The position numbers were made by a program, and so were the translations under genes. A stretch of 64,000 nt of DNA from Ascoidea asiatica. Its lineage: Eukaryota; Ascomycota; Saccharomycetes; Ascoideales; Ascoideaceae. The notes beneath the pieces were generated by a model, which saw only the letters and a list, made by a program, of their open reading frames with translations, searched no databases and had not been told where the DNA came from. The stretch is taken from contig BCKQ01000002.1 in NCBI GenBank assembly GCA_001600695.1, positions 1,437,340 to 1,501,339 of the forward strand, given 5' to 3'. Each line of letters begins with the position of its first letter. The stretch's first letter is position 1. Positions 29,072 to 40,201 of this stretch are shown piece by piece.

Positions 29072-30263
29072 TTATTCTTTTATAAAGGATATTAAAAGTG
29101 GAAATGTCATTCCAGCAATACTTAAAAATAGATCAAGTATTGATACTGGAATAATTTTTTTTTCATTAAGAGTATTAATTGAAGAAGAATCAGTTCCTGA
29201 ACTTAAAGGTAATGAATGATTATGATTATAATTATTATTATTTGAAGTAAATTCTTGCATAACATGAACAGCAACAAATAAAAAAGTTCCACCACTAAAT
29301 AATAATAATAAACCAGTATAAAAAGAAATTGAATTATTATTTGAATTTGAATCAGGATTTGAATCATTATTACCAGCTAATAAGATTATTAAAAGGTAAG
29401 TTAATATTGAACCAAAAGGAGCAGCAGATGCAAAAGATATTAAATTTAATTTAATTTCATATAAAGATATTGTTGAATTTAATAATACAGAAGTTAAAGC
29501 AAAAGCAGCAGGAAATTTATGTATCATTATTGCTAAGAATACAATAAATTCTAAAGTTGGATTTGAAGTTGCAATTGAAGAACCTAAAGCAACACCATCA
29601 GCAATTGAATGAATTACAAGACCTAAAGTTGTTGAAGAATTTGATAAAGCTTTGAAATAATTATTTGGTATTAAATAACTTTTAACAAATGAAGATGAAG
29701 GTTGTAAACTATTATTTATATTAATATTTGAAGGAATTTGTTGTTGTTGTTGTTGTTGTTCTAATTGATCATTCAGATCTTGTTGATTATCAACGAGAGT
29801 ATAAGAATCTGAATTTTCAATATAATTACTATTACTATTATTTTTCATAAATAATTTTTTAAAAAGTGTTAAGAATACATTAAAATTATCAATTAAGAAC
29901 ATTAATATAAACCCAGATATTAACATAATTCCAACATAAAAAGTATTTTGAGTTTCATCAGATTTTGGTAAATTATTTAAATAAATTGTATTGACACCTT
30001 CTGGAATAATTACAATCAAAGCTGTACCTATTAATACACCCATACCAAACATTGAAATATATCTTATTTTTGAAGCTGAAAGATTTATAGATAAAGGTAA
30101 TAAACCTGCTACAAATGCACTGAATTTAAAAATTGAATGTTAGTTTAAGATCAATATATAAAAAAGAAAAGAAAAGAAAAGAAAAGAAAAGAAAAGAATA
30201 ATTTATAACTTACGCAGTACCCATCAAAAAGGATAGAATTAAAAGTAGAATTAAAGAATGCAT
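29072..30263 (-). CDS. ATX2: ZIP-family Golgi manganese/zinc transporter Atx2 (spliced)
   Basis: Exon 1 is 30263-30214 and exon 2 is 30119-29072, giving 365 residues. The first exon encodes MHSLILLLILSFLMGTA, and exon 2 continues AFVAGLLPLSINLS..., restoring the first ZIP membrane helix that is missing if the gene is started at the internal Met (30052). ZIP signatures are present: HSIADGVALGSS and the metal-binding helix MIHKFPAAFALTSVLL. At least seven hydrophobic segments are seen, with a variable Asn/Gln-rich cytosolic loop containing a poly-Gln run. Atx2 (ZIP9 relative) controls Golgi Mn2+ homeostasis. Divergent from YKU80. Confidence 0.88.
30120..30213 (-). other. ATX2 intron (94 nt)
   Basis: On the minus strand the donor is GTAAGT, the branch-site candidate AACTAAC lies about 19 nt before the acceptor TTCAG, and the splice phase is 2. 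A run of about seven TTTTC pentamers (plus strand 30161-30197) fills much of the intron, so its length may vary between strains. Confidence 0.85.
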
Positions 30264-30419
30264 TGAGGTTTATGATTACCTGAGTATGATATATAAATTA
30301 GCTAGGACTATTACTGTTTTATTTTGTTTATCATGTCAATAAAAGTAATTGAAATAAAGTGAATTGAATAGAAATGAAATAAATACATGTATATTGAACT
30401 GCAGATATGGATAAATGAG

Positions 30420-30473
30420 TTCTTGATTCTTGATTCTTGGTTCTTGATTCTTGATTCTTGATTCTTGATTCTT
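30420..30473 (+). repeat. TTCTTGA heptanucleotide tandem repeat
   Basis: Seven full TTCTTGA units (one reads TTCTTGG) plus a partial one, starting about 157 bp upstream of the ATX2 ATG. It is a simple heptamer minisatellite; a second heptamer repeat occurs at 34787-34856. Confidence 0.85.
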
Positions 30474-30591
30474 TTATCTGCCACCACTTTTCATGGCTAC
30501 CTGTTTATAAATACACTCGCAGCCAGGGCTTCCACCGAGAACAGGGCTTGCTCCGAGAACAGACTCGAAAACTGAAACAAACCAACGGAGA

Positions 30592-30656
30592 CACGTGAGC
30601 AGAGGCCAGCAAAAGAGGAGAGCCAGAGAAGTGGTCTCAATGTGATTGTCCACGTG
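30592..30656. promoter_or_regulatory. Two CACGTG sites, ATX2-YKU80 promoter
   Basis: CACGTG at 30592-30597 and again at 30651-30656, 59 bp apart, in the GC-richer part of the divergent promoter. This is the only intergenic region here with two copies. Confidence 0.5.
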
Positions 30657-30774
30657 CGATTATGTAATTACCAGCAGGGACCAAAAGTTTGGGTTTTTGA
30701 ACTATTTCAAAACAAACAATAAATTAAATGAAGAAATGAAGAAATGAAGAAATGAGTTAAAAGAAGAATAGTCG

Positions 30775-30870
30775 ATGATGAACAGATAAATGATAGATCA
30801 ATGATGAATCATTGAGTGGATGAAGAGGCTTAATCAATGAATTGAGTGTTGAAGAACAAGAATGATATAA
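30775..30870 (+). promoter_or_regulatory. Cluster of six minimal uORFs before YKU80
   Basis: Within 96 bp, six ATGs each reach a stop in two to six codons: 30775-30789, 30790-30804, 30801-30815, 30820-30840, 30837-30845 and 30862-30870. They lie 45-140 bp before the YKU80 ATG. If transcribed they would strongly limit scanning to the main start; if transcription starts later they are irrelevant. Confidence 0.4.
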
Positions 30871-30914
30871 GAATTAGGTACTTGATTGCATCCATATCCA
30901 ACAATTTTAACCAA

Positions 30915-32201
30915 ATGGCTTCTAAAGAGGTAACTGCCTTTGTTGTAGATTTATCTCCAACAATGGGTAATAAAAATAATGGAAGAGATATATCTGATTT
31001 AGAATATGGTTTAAAATATCCAAATCATTTAATCTCAAAGAAAATATTAAGACAAAGAAAAACTGATTATATTTCTATAATATCTTGTCATTCATTAAAA
31101 TCTAATGTACCTGAAATTTTTAAAAGTTTATCTGCAATGGAAAATATTTCTTTAGATATTCCAATAAAAACTCCAGATTTTAATGATTTAAAAATATTAA
31201 ATAATTTAAAAGTTAATAAAAATACTTATTCTAATAATGAAGGTGGTATCTTAATGTCAATTTTATTATCTGTTAATTTAATTAATTCTTTTATTGTTAA
31301 AAAAAAATTTATAAAAAATATTTTTATTATTACAAATATTGATAAAGATTTAATAATTTCAAATGATTTTATAAATTCATTAATTCCAGTACTTAATGAA
31401 TTTGAAATTAATTTAAATTTAATTGGTATTGATTTTAATTTAAATTTAAATTTAAATTTAAACTCTTTTTTTTATAATCAATGGAAAAATTTTTTTAATA
31501 ATTTAAATTTAGGTTATATTATAGATTGTAAAGATCTTATAAATTCTTTTGAAAATACAAATCCATTTATAAAAATTGTTAAACCAATAACTTTATTTTC
31601 TGGTCAATTAAGATTAGGTGCTGATATTTTTTTAACTTCAAATAAAATTATCTCTGATGATCCATATTCAATTTCAATTAATGTTGATGGTTTTTATGGT
31701 ATTAAAAATGAAAGTCTGACATCATATACTTCTTCATATTTAAATTCTTCTTCTTCTTCTTCTTCTTCGAACAACAATGATAATATTAAAATTCCATTAA
31801 AACAATTTAAAGAATATAAAATAACTAATGATAATAATGAAAATATAAATATTAATCAATCTGAAATGATAAAAGCTTATGGTTATGCATCTTCAATAGT
31901 AACTATAAATAATTCTTTAAAAAATTCTTTAATTTATAAAACTCAAATTGGTATTGATATTAGAGGTATAATAAATAAAAATGATTTACCAATTTGGTAT
32001 ATTTTAAATGAATCTTTACTTTTATTTCCAAAAAATAATTATGGTGTTAAAGATCAAATATCTTTTGGTTTAATTGTACAAAGTTTAATTGATTTAAATT
32101 CTTATGCAATTGCAAGATATGTTCAAAAATTAAATTCAGAACCTCAAATGGTTGTTTTAATTCCAGTAATTATTGAAGAAAATACAATTAATAATCATTT
32201 A

Positions 32202-32234
<33 letters not shown>

Positions 32235-33116
32235 TTAAAAAGAAATTTCAATGAATTAAATATTGATTCTAATAATAATGAAAAGGAAAAGGAAAATGGT
32301 AAAATTTATGCATTATCTTTATGTAGATTACCTTATAAAGAAGATGAAAAAATTTCAAATTTTTCAAAATTAACTGAAATTACAACAAGTTCTGGAAAAA
32401 TTATTAAAGAAAATCATGAATTATTACCAACTGAAGAAATGAAAACTGAAATGGAAAATTATATATATTCAATGGATATGGATACTAATATAAATATAGA
32501 TAATGATATTGAAATTGATAAAAAAAATATATATAAAAATTCCAATTTTTTTATAAGTAATATTTATGATAAAGATAATTTTCTTCAAGATACAAAAATA
32601 AATAAAAAAAATGTTCAAGGTGAAATTCAAAAATATAATCCTAAAAAGGAAAGTACAAATGAAAATCAGGAAAAGAACTTTATCGATAATAATAATGATG
32701 AAGAAGATGATGATGATGATGTAGGAATGACAGTTTATTCACCTTACCTTAATAGAGTTCCAATTGTTCTTCAAGAAATTGGAATTTCTGCAAGTAAAAA
32801 AAATTGTTCAATTGAAACATATTTGAAATCTTTAAAAAATGAAGAAGATGCAATACCTAAAATAAATCCTAAATTTTTAAAAATTTCAAAAATACCAAAT
32901 GAAAGATTAAAAAAATCAGAAAAATCAAGAGAAAAATTAATTGAATTATTAAATATTAAACAAATTGAAATTTTAAATAAAAATAAAATAAAAGATGAAG
33001 ATAAAGATGAAAATAGAAAAAAATTTATAGATGAAATGAGAGTAAAAAATGAAATATATGAAGAAGAAGAATGGGAATATAAAACAATGCCATCATTAGA
33101 TGATATATTAGGATGA
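30915..33116 (+). CDS. YKU80: Ku80 subunit of the Ku DNA-end-binding complex
   Basis: 733 residues from the ATG at 30915; the frame is open further upstream but only from a TTG. The N-terminal vWA-like domain starts EVTAFVVDLSPTM and includes the conserved KTDYISIISCHS and GGILMSILLSVNLI. The central Ku beta-barrel region has VKPITLFSGQLRLGAD and later YVQKLNSEPQMVVLIPVII. The C-terminal part is Lys/Glu-rich and helical (SREKLIELLNIKQIE). With Ku70 it binds broken ends for non-homologous end joining and protects telomeres. Asn and Asp/Glu inserts enlarge it relative to the 629-residue S. cerevisiae protein. Confidence 0.88.
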
Positions 33117-33161
33117 AAAAATAATATATATACAGTATACAGTATATATATATTTGTATGG

Positions 33162-34271
33162 CTAAATTGGAGGTTGAACTTTATTTAAAACATCTTGAAT
33201 AATTAAATCAGTATTCCATTTTTCAATAATTTTTTTAATTAAACTTACATCACTACCATATTGTAAAGAAGTTTCATCATTTGAATTAATTATTGAAATT
33301 TTTAAAGGTAATAATTTTTTTGCAGCTAATTTAACTAAAGATGGTATAACATAATCATAATTATAAAAAACAGATAATGAACGTATCATTAATTCAAATT
33401 GATTTATAACTTTTGTTTGTAAACCATTTAAAACAAATCTATGATTTCTTGTAAATATTATTATATCTAAAATATATCTTTTAATTTCTGGAATCATTTC
33501 AATTTTATTAATTTTTTCTCTAAAAGTTAATAATTGTTTGATATTTGAAGAAAGATTTGGTTTTATTATAATATTATTATTGATTTTACTTTGGTTATTA
33601 TTTAGATTATTTTTATAAAAATTTTGTTGTTTGAAAAAAAATTGATCTTTTAAATGTTTATTTAATAAAAATTCTGAATTTGGAGGTAAAATTAAAATTG
33701 ATAAAAAAATATCAGTTTTATTATAAATTTTATTATTGAAAGATAAATTATTATTTTTTAAAATATTTAAAAAATTAATTTGAAAAGAATTTGAATTAGT
33801 TTCAAAACCTTTAATAATATTAATTGGTTTTATTAAATTAATTTCGGAACTATTTAAATTAGTTGAACTATTTGAATTATTTGGATAATTGAATAAGAAA
33901 TTATTATTAAACTGATTAATATTTAAATCATCATCATTTTTATTAGAAGAATTTGAATTTGAATTTGAATTTGAATTTGAATTTGATTTTAAATTTAAAT
34001 TTAAATTATTTATATGGAATTTTTTGAAACCAAAGATTTTTCTAAAAATTAATAATAATTGATATTCAGTATAATCTAAATTATTTGAGATTAGTATTAA
34101 ATTTTTTGAAGATATTAAACATAAAAAAATTGCAATATATAAATTTTGATCGAAATTTAACTTATAATTTAGTTTAATTGAATTTAAATCATTTAATTTA
34201 ATGATCTTCTTATTATTAATACTCAAACTGGAATTGGAATTGGAATTTGAATTGGAATTGAGATTATTCAT
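33162..34271 (-). CDS. MTC2: Probable Mtc2 (maintenance of telomere capping)
   Basis: 369 residues. After a Ser/Asn-rich N-terminus comes hydrophobic and helical text (NLYIAIFLCLISSKNLILISNN), an Asn/Ser insert, and a more conserved C-terminal half: EIKRYILDIIIFTRNHRFVLNGLQTK, FELMIRSLSVFYNYDYVIPSLVKLAAKKLLPLKI. This resembles the MoxR/AAA-type lid seen in fungal Mtc2 proteins (S. cerevisiae Mtc2 is about 360 residues), but no intact Walker A motif is visible. The assignment rests on the C-terminal pattern and length only. The stop codon is 45 bp from that of YKU80, convergent. Confidence 0.5.
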   Translation of the reverse strand: MNNLNSNSNSNSNSSLSINNKKIIKLNDLNSIKLNYKLNFDQNLYIAIFLCLISSKNLILISNNLDYTEYQLLLIFRKIFGFKKFHINNLNLNLKSNSNSNSNSNSNSSNKNDDDLNINQFNNNFLFNYPNNSNSSTNLNSSEINLIKPINIIKGFETNSNSFQINFLNILKNNNLSFNNKIYNKTDIFLSILILPPNSEFLLNKHLKDQFFFKQQNFYKNNLNNNQSKINNNIIIKPNLSSNIKQLLTFREKINKIEMIPEIKRYILDIIIFTRNHRFVLNGLQTKVINQFELMIRSLSVFYNYDYVIPSLVKLAAKKLLPLKISIINSNDETSLQYGSDVSLIKKIIEKWNTDLIIQDVLNKVQPPI

Positions 34272-34355
34272 TCTTCTGATATATTACTGTATAAGAAAGT
34301 GAAATGAAATGAGAAATTGAAAAGAAAAGTAAGTAGAGAAGAATTGTTGATAAAG

Positions 34356-34437
34356 TATAATATAATATAATATAATATAATAGAATAGAATAGAATAGAA
34401 TAGAATAGAATAGAATAGAATATAATATAATATAATA
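34356..34437 (+). repeat. Compound TATAA/TAGAA pentanucleotide microsatellite
   Basis: A block of TATAA-type units, then about eight TAGAA-type units, then TATAA-type units again, starting about 85 bp upstream of the MTC2-like ATG. The symmetrical arrangement suggests a point change that spread through part of an older TATAA array. Confidence 0.8.
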
Positions 34438-34786
34438 AGATTGGATATAATACAATATTGGATATTTATAATGGATAATTTATTATTGATAATTGAGTTG
34501 ATTTTTAATTTCAAATTCAGTAATTACTATTGAAGCATTATATTTAACCTTTTATTGAATAGAATAATTAAATAATTAAATAATGAGTAATGAGTAATGA
34601 TAATTGTAAATAATAATGATAATTATAAAGTTAATTTTAGTGATAAATGCAAAGATAATGTTTTGAGTATTTATACAAGTTTACTTTCATCAAAGAGATG
34701 AACTATTTATTTTCTAATTTCTAGTTTCTAATTTCTAGTTTTTGGTTTCTGATATCCTATTTTCTTAATTCTTAATTGGTTTAAAC

Positions 34787-34856
34787 TCTTTTATCTTTTA
34801 TCTTTTATCTTTTATCTTTTATCTTTTATCTTTTATCTTTTGTCTTTTGTCTTTTA
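34787..34856 (+). repeat. TCTTTTA heptanucleotide tandem repeat
   Basis: Ten consecutive heptamers, eight TCTTTTA and two TCTTTTG, in the MTC2-UTP11 intergenic region. It is strongly pyrimidine-biased on the plus strand. Confidence 0.9.
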
Positions 34857-35550
34857 TGTTTAATTTTGCAATTGTGAATGAATATTGTGATTTGAGATAA
34901 TTTCTTTTTAGTCTGTAACAATAAATGCAAAAACTGAATTGATTTAGAATTGGTAAGTTAACTGATAGGTGAAAAGAAGTACGGGTGCAAGTTTATGATG
35001 TCAATGAGAATATGATAATCGAGTAGCTGAATATTGATGATGGTATTGATAATGAGAATCGAAGACACTTCAATTCAAGCCAGAGTTCAAAAACGTTGTT
35101 TGATTATTAATGAAATATCCAATTGGTAGTTTATTATTAATATATTATTAATTTATTATTAATATTTATTTGATATTTTGATATTTATTTATTTATTTAT
35201 TTATTTATTCATTTATTTATTTATTCTTTTTTAGATTGTTGATTCTTTTTTGCTTATTTTCGAGTTTCCGTCTCCGCTGCCGCATTACGTAATCTTTTTT
35301 AAGCTCTGACCCGTTTTTCAATTTTTTCCCAAAGAGTTTTTCCGAATTATGGCAGAGAGCTGCAGCGGGACACGGCGTGAAAGTATGCATGCCAAGATGC
35401 ACTTTCTGCATAAACTGAAAGGAGATCGGGGACAAATGCCGGTTGCCGAGAACTAGCCTCTTGAGACGCCACATAAAACTTGCCACTAAATTTTAAAGCC
35501 ACATACACAGCCATAAACCTTTGCAACATTTAAACCGGAATTCAACTAAC

Positions 35551-35556
35551 CACGTG
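35551..35556. promoter_or_regulatory. CACGTG site upstream of UTP11
   Basis: Perfect CACGTG about 200 bp before the UTP11 ATG, at the gene-proximal end of a GC-richer island. Confidence 0.45.
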
Positions 35557-35757
35557 AATATATTTTTTATCTGAAAATAAAAAAAATTATTTTATTTTGA
35601 AATATTTATCATTTATGAATAGGTTAAATAAAGGTTATGGGTGTTTTTATATAGTATTTCAGTATCTTTTTTGATTGAAGAACTTTTGTAATAAGATATA
35701 TATAATTTATTATATATTTGTACATTAATAAAGAAAAGAAGAAAGAAATTTAATAAA

Positions 35758-36531
35758 ATGGCAAAATTAGTTCATAATGTACAAAAAAAACAACATAGAG
35801 AACGTTCTCAACCTTTAGAAAGAAAAAAATGGGGTTTACTTGAAAAAAAAAAAGATTATAAATTAAGAGCAAATGATTATCATAAAAAACAAGATTCTAT
35901 AAAAAAATTAATTACAAAAGTTTCTTTAAGAAATCCAGATGAATATTATCATTCTATGAAAAATAAAAAAACTGATAAAGATGGAATTTTAATAAAAGAT
36001 AGAGGTAATATTTCTTTAAATAATGATCAAGCAAAATTATTAAAAACTCAAGATTCAAATTATATTAATACAATTAGAACAAATTATTTAAAAAAAATTA
36101 AAAATGATGAAATTTCTTTATTTAATTCAAATATTAAAAGTAATTCAAATCATATAATATTTTGTGAAAATAAATTTGAATTTGATAAATTTGATCCTAT
36201 AAATCATTTTAATACTGATAAAAGATTATTAAAAAATAATGAAAATAGATTAACTTTAAATCAATTACAATTACAATCACAATCACAATCAAATGAATCA
36301 ATTGAATTAAATGAAAAAGAATTAAAAAAAACAGAAAATAAAGAAATAAATAATATAAAAAAATCAGAAATCAGAAGACTTAAGAAATTAAAAGCATATA
36401 AAGAAAAATTACAACAAGAGAAAAAATTACATCAAATTCAATTAGAAATGGATACAAAAAGGGAATTAATGAAATCAAGTGCAAAAATTGTAAATGGTCA
36501 ATGGAAATGGAAAAGACAACGTAAACGTTAA
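35758..36531 (+). CDS. UTP11: U3 snoRNP component Utp11
   Basis: 257 residues (S. cerevisiae 250). The N-terminus is diagnostic: [45 protein letters not shown], followed by [11 protein letters not shown]. The C-terminal helix is very basic ([17 protein letters not shown]...[12 protein letters not shown]). Utp11 is a nucleolar SSU-processome protein needed for early 18S rRNA processing. It converges with AIP1 across only 71 bp. Confidence 0.95.
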   Translation: MAKLVHNVQKKQHRERSQPLERKKWGLLEKKKDYKLRANDYHKKQDSIKKLITKVSLRNPDEYYHSMKNKKTDKDGILIKDRGNISLNNDQAKLLKTQDSNYINTIRTNYLKKIKNDEISLFNSNIKSNSNHIIFCENKFEFDKFDPINHFNTDKRLLKNNENRLTLNQLQLQSQSQSNESIELNEKELKKTENKEINNIKKSEIRRLKKLKAYKEKLQQEKKLHQIQLEMDTKRELMKSSAKIVNGQWKWKRQRKR

Positions 36532-36602
36532 TAGATAGTTAATTATATATTTATTTATATATATATAAGTTTATAAGAGAGATATAATAATAAAATATAT
36601 TA

Positions 36603-38561
36603 TTATGAATGAAATTTAACATCCCAAATTTTTATTGTTGAATCTGAACCACCAGAAATTATTTGATTTTCATTATACCATTTAACAACATTAACACCAT
36701 CTTTATGAGCATTTAAAAATTTTATATTTTTCATTGGTCTTTCAACAGAATATATTATAATATTTGTATCTAAAGAACCACTAACAATAAATTTATCATT
36801 AAAATTCCAAGAAATTGAATTAATTTTATTTGTATGAAATGACCATCTTGAAGTTATAATTTCTTTTAAATTTAAATCATATAAAATTATTTTTCCAGTA
36901 ATATCACCAATTGCTAAATAATTATTATTATTTGAAATTTTTATAAATGAAATTTTATTTCTAAAAATTAAATTATTTAAATTTAAAAAATTTTTATCTT
37001 CATTAAAATTATCATTAATATTTAAAAAAATTAAAGAATTTTTTAAATCATTACAAATTATTATAATATTTTCATTAATATCAATAATATTTGAAGTTTG
37101 AAATTTTAAAATTTTTTCCAAAATTAAAATTCCAGATTTATTTTCAAAAATTTTTAAAATATTATTTGAATCAATAATTGAAAAAATTTTATTATTTGAA
37201 GCAATTGCTTTTGGTTGAGAATCTAATTTAATATTAAAATTATCATCAAAAGATTCTTCAATTGAGGAAGATGAGGTAGATAAAGATTTGTTTTCTTCAA
37301 TTGATAATTGATTAAATTTTTTAATATAATCATCCCAAGCAATTGAAATGATTTGATTATTTAATTTATCATTAATTAAATTAACAATTAAATTTGAATG
37401 ATTATTACCATTAATATAGTTTGTAATTGTTGAATTATTTGATAAATTCCATTTACAAATTCTACCATCATTTGAACCTGAATAAATTATATTATTATTG
37501 TTAAAATTTGAAATAGTTAAAGAAGTGATTGAATTTTGATGACCTTTAATAATTTTAAATGGAATTTTAGATAATTTTGAAAAATCATTAATATCATAAT
37601 TAAAAAAATTTAAATTACCAGAATAAGATAAAGAAATTATATAATCTTCAGTTGAGATTATACCAATTTGATGATTTTTTAAAAATTTTTCAAAATTCCA
37701 AGTATAAATAAGGTGATTATTATTTAATTTTTTTAAAGACCATAATTTTATTGAAGAATCTGAGGAAACTGTTAAGAAATAATTTGAAGAATTAAATAAC
37801 CAATTTATTGAAAAAATTCCAGAATCATGAGTTTTATTTGAAATATCATAAATTTTTTTAATAAATTTACCATTATTACCATTATATAAAATTATATTTT
37901 TATCAGAACCAACACTTATGATAAAATTACCATTATTTGAAAATGAAATATCTCTAATGAAACCATTATGTAAAGATCTATTTGAAAGATTAAATTTAAA
38001 AGGAGGACCATTATAAAAAATCATTGAAGAATCATCAGAACATGTTGTTGCTTTTAAAGGTCTATTTGGTTTTATAGAAATTGAATTAATTTGAGAAGAA
38101 TGACCAGAAATTTCACCAATTGAATTACCAGAATCCATTAAAAAACAATTTGCAAAAATATTTTTACCATTACCAACAACTATAATTCTTTTATTTTCAA
38201 AATCCCAAGATAAATTATTAATTTTACCAGAAATTGAATTATAATCACCTTTAATTATAAAATTTAAATCATTTGGAAAATTTATTGAATTTAAAGTATC
38301 CCAAATTTTTACATTTCCAGATTCATCACCAGAAGCAATATAATTACCATTTGGAGAAAATTTAGCAACAGTTGTTAAATAATTATGATTTTTAAATTGA
38401 GTTATATTATTATTATTATTATTATCAATTGAAATTAAAAAAATTGATTTACCATTTGGATAAGCTAATCTTCTTGATTTTGGATCATAAGATAAATGAA
38501 CAGTTTTTGCTCTTGTTGTTGAAGGTAATGGAGCTAAAGTTCTATTAAGAGTTATTGACAT
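36603..38561 (-). CDS. AIP1: Actin-interacting protein 1 (WD40)
   Basis: 652 residues (S. cerevisiae Aip1 is about 615). The start LNRTLAPLPSTTRAKTVHLSYDPKSRRLAYPNGKSIF matches the conserved N-terminus. WD40-like repeats cover the whole chain, with recognisable units such as GNYIASGDESGNVKIWD, SINWLFNSSNYFLTVSSDSSIKLW and the terminal NQIISGGSDSTIKIWDV, consistent with the family's twin beta-propellers. Aip1 works with cofilin to disassemble actin filaments at cortical patches. Confidence 0.95.
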   Translation of the reverse strand: MSITLNRTLAPLPSTTRAKTVHLSYDPKSRRLAYPNGKSIFLISIDNNNNNNITQFKNHNYLTTVAKFSPNGNYIASGDESGNVKIWDTLNSINFPNDLNFIIKGDYNSISGKINNLSWDFENKRIIVVGNGKNIFANCFLMDSGNSIGEISGHSSQINSISIKPNRPLKATTCSDDSSMIFYNGPPFKFNLSNRSLHNGFIRDISFSNNGNFIISVGSDKNIILYNGNNGKFIKKIYDISNKTHDSGIFSINWLFNSSNYFLTVSSDSSIKLWSLKKLNNNHLIYTWNFEKFLKNHQIGIISTEDYIISLSYSGNLNFFNYDINDFSKLSKIPFKIIKGHQNSITSLTISNFNNNNIIYSGSNDGRICKWNLSNNSTITNYINGNNHSNLIVNLINDKLNNQIISIAWDDYIKKFNQLSIEENKSLSTSSSSIEESFDDNFNIKLDSQPKAIASNNKIFSIIDSNNILKIFENKSGILILEKILKFQTSNIIDINENIIIICNDLKNSLIFLNINDNFNEDKNFLNLNNLIFRNKISFIKISNNNNYLAIGDITGKIILYDLNLKEIITSRWSFHTNKINSISWNFNDKFIVSGSLDTNIIIYSVERPMKNIKFLNAHKDGVNVVKWYNENQIISGGSDSTIKIWDVKFHS

Positions 38562-39515
38562 TTGGATTTAAAAAGAATGTAATTTATTATTCAATTGATG
38601 AATTGAATTGATTGATTGAAAGAGTTGATATAATAATCAGTTTTAGATATTTCAATGGATAGATTAGATATATATTGATTGATATTTACGTATTCAATAT
38701 TCAAGTTGTTTATTAATAGGAGTATCACTTGAGGTACCATTGCAGTGGTACTTATATTAAATTAAATTAAATTAAATTAAATTAAAATCAAATCAAATCA
38801 ATGCATTCAAAGGTGCGTTGTGCATGGGCTGGAGCAGTTGTGGCACGTGGCTAGTTATCAGTGGCTTGCTTCTTTCCGTTTACGGCGCAGTGTCAACAAC
38901 AGCAACAACAACAGCAACAACAGCAACAACACTCAACGACCAGTGCCCAGACAAACCCAGACAAGGAGCAAGAAATGCAGCGTTACCCTCCCACTGGCAC
39001 TGGCACTGGCACTGGAATGAGACTTGAGACTTGAGAATAACAATAACAGAGAAATACGCCATTTTTGCCATTTTTGCCAGTTTTGCCAGTTTCCACAATC
39101 TCATAACTACAACCAGAATCAAAATCAAAGTCAAATTTATTAATCGCAGAATTGAATAAATAAATAATAAATAAATAATAAATAAATAAACATACCAGAA
39201 ATAAAGCAAATAAAGAATAAACCAGAAATCAAAGAAAGCAAAGAAAGCAAAGAAGCAAATTAATATCACATTCTTCCATTTTAGTCAATTCATTCAGTCC
39301 AGCAATAACTAATTTCATTACTTTCTAATTTCATTATTCTTACATCATTATCCTCCTATTAAAACTATATCAATCAATCAAAAGAAATAAAAGAAATAAT
39401 AAAAATAAATGATATACAAATTATATATTACTATCATTCCTTAATATCTTCAACTACTTTTTAAATTATATATAATATATTAAATATATTAAATATATTA
39501 AATATATATATCAAT
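38562..39515. other. Divergent AIP1-SLM promoter
   Basis: Contains a TTAAA pentamer run (about 38756-38785), then a GC-richer island at about 38800-39110 with CACGTG at 38844-38849, CAA-type runs and a CACTGG hexamer run (about 38993-39014). Three overlapping frames of 66-129 codons cross the island on both strands. The plus-strand one starting at 38824 has a signal-like start, but its low-complexity content suggests chance. Confidence 0.45.
38844..38849. promoter_or_regulatory. CACGTG site, AIP1-SLM promoter
   Basis: Perfect CACGTG 283 bp upstream of AIP1 and about 670 bp upstream of the SLM gene, inside the GC-richer island. Confidence 0.4.
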
Positions 39516-40160
39516 ATGTCAACTATGACTTCAGCTTTATCACAACCATCAACAGGTATAATCTCTCAACAACAACAACAAAAAAATCTTTATCAATTAC
39601 AAAACTTCTCTAATCAAAAATCTCAATCTCAATCTCAATCTCAATCTCAATCTCAATCTCAATCTCATTCATTTGATTCAACTATATCTCCATTAAATAG
39701 ATCTTCTTCTCAAATAACAAATCAATTATCAAATACTAATACTAATAATATTCAAGATTCAATGTCTTTTCAAAGAAATTTATCAAATTCAAATTTAAAT
39801 TTAGTTTCCAATAATAATAATAATAATAATACACCTTATAATTATAATAAAGATCCAAGAAATCCATTATTTATTCAAATTCCAACTAATGCAAATCCAA
39901 CTGATGTTTTAGCAACAAGATTTAATTCTTGGAGATCTATAATTAAATCTTTAATTATTTATTTACATGAAGTTGTATCTGTTAATGAAGAAATTATACG
40001 TCAACAAATTAGATTACAACATTCTGTTAAATTTCCATTTTTAAATTATGATGCTTTTTCTCCAAATAATAATATTAATGGTAATTTATCTTCTGCAAAT
40101 TCTCTGAATAATTTAAATTCAAATTCAAATATTAATCAATCTCAAAATAATGATATCACC

Positions 40161-40201
<41 letters not shown>

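Larger units (their letters stand above)
30264..30914. other. Divergent ATX2-YKU80 promoter
   Basis: Contains a heptamer tandem repeat (30420-30473), then a GC-richer island (about 30480-30690) with two CACGTG sites (30592 and 30651). It ends with a purine-rich stretch carrying repeated ATGAAGAAA units and several minimal ORFs immediately before the YKU80 start. Confidence 0.5.
34272..35757. other. Divergent MTC2-UTP11 intergenic region
   Basis: About 1.5 kb. It contains a pentamer microsatellite block, a heptamer repeat (34787-34856), TTTA repeats (about 35183-35225) and then a GC-richer island (about 35240-35550) with TTACGTAA near 35285 and CACGTG at 35551-35556. Minus-strand frames in the island (35217-35486, 35347-35529) overlap each other and look like chance. 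Confidence 0.5.

Noticed and set aside
30420-34856. Heptamer repeats as a CRISPR-like array
   Set aside because: The units are contiguous with no spacers, the DNA is a eukaryotic nuclear genome, and they are simple microsatellites.
35217-35529. Two overlapping minus-strand frames (89 and 60 codons)
   Set aside because: They occupy the same GC island in different frames, have no recognisable composition and cover TTACGTAA; best explained as promoter DNA.
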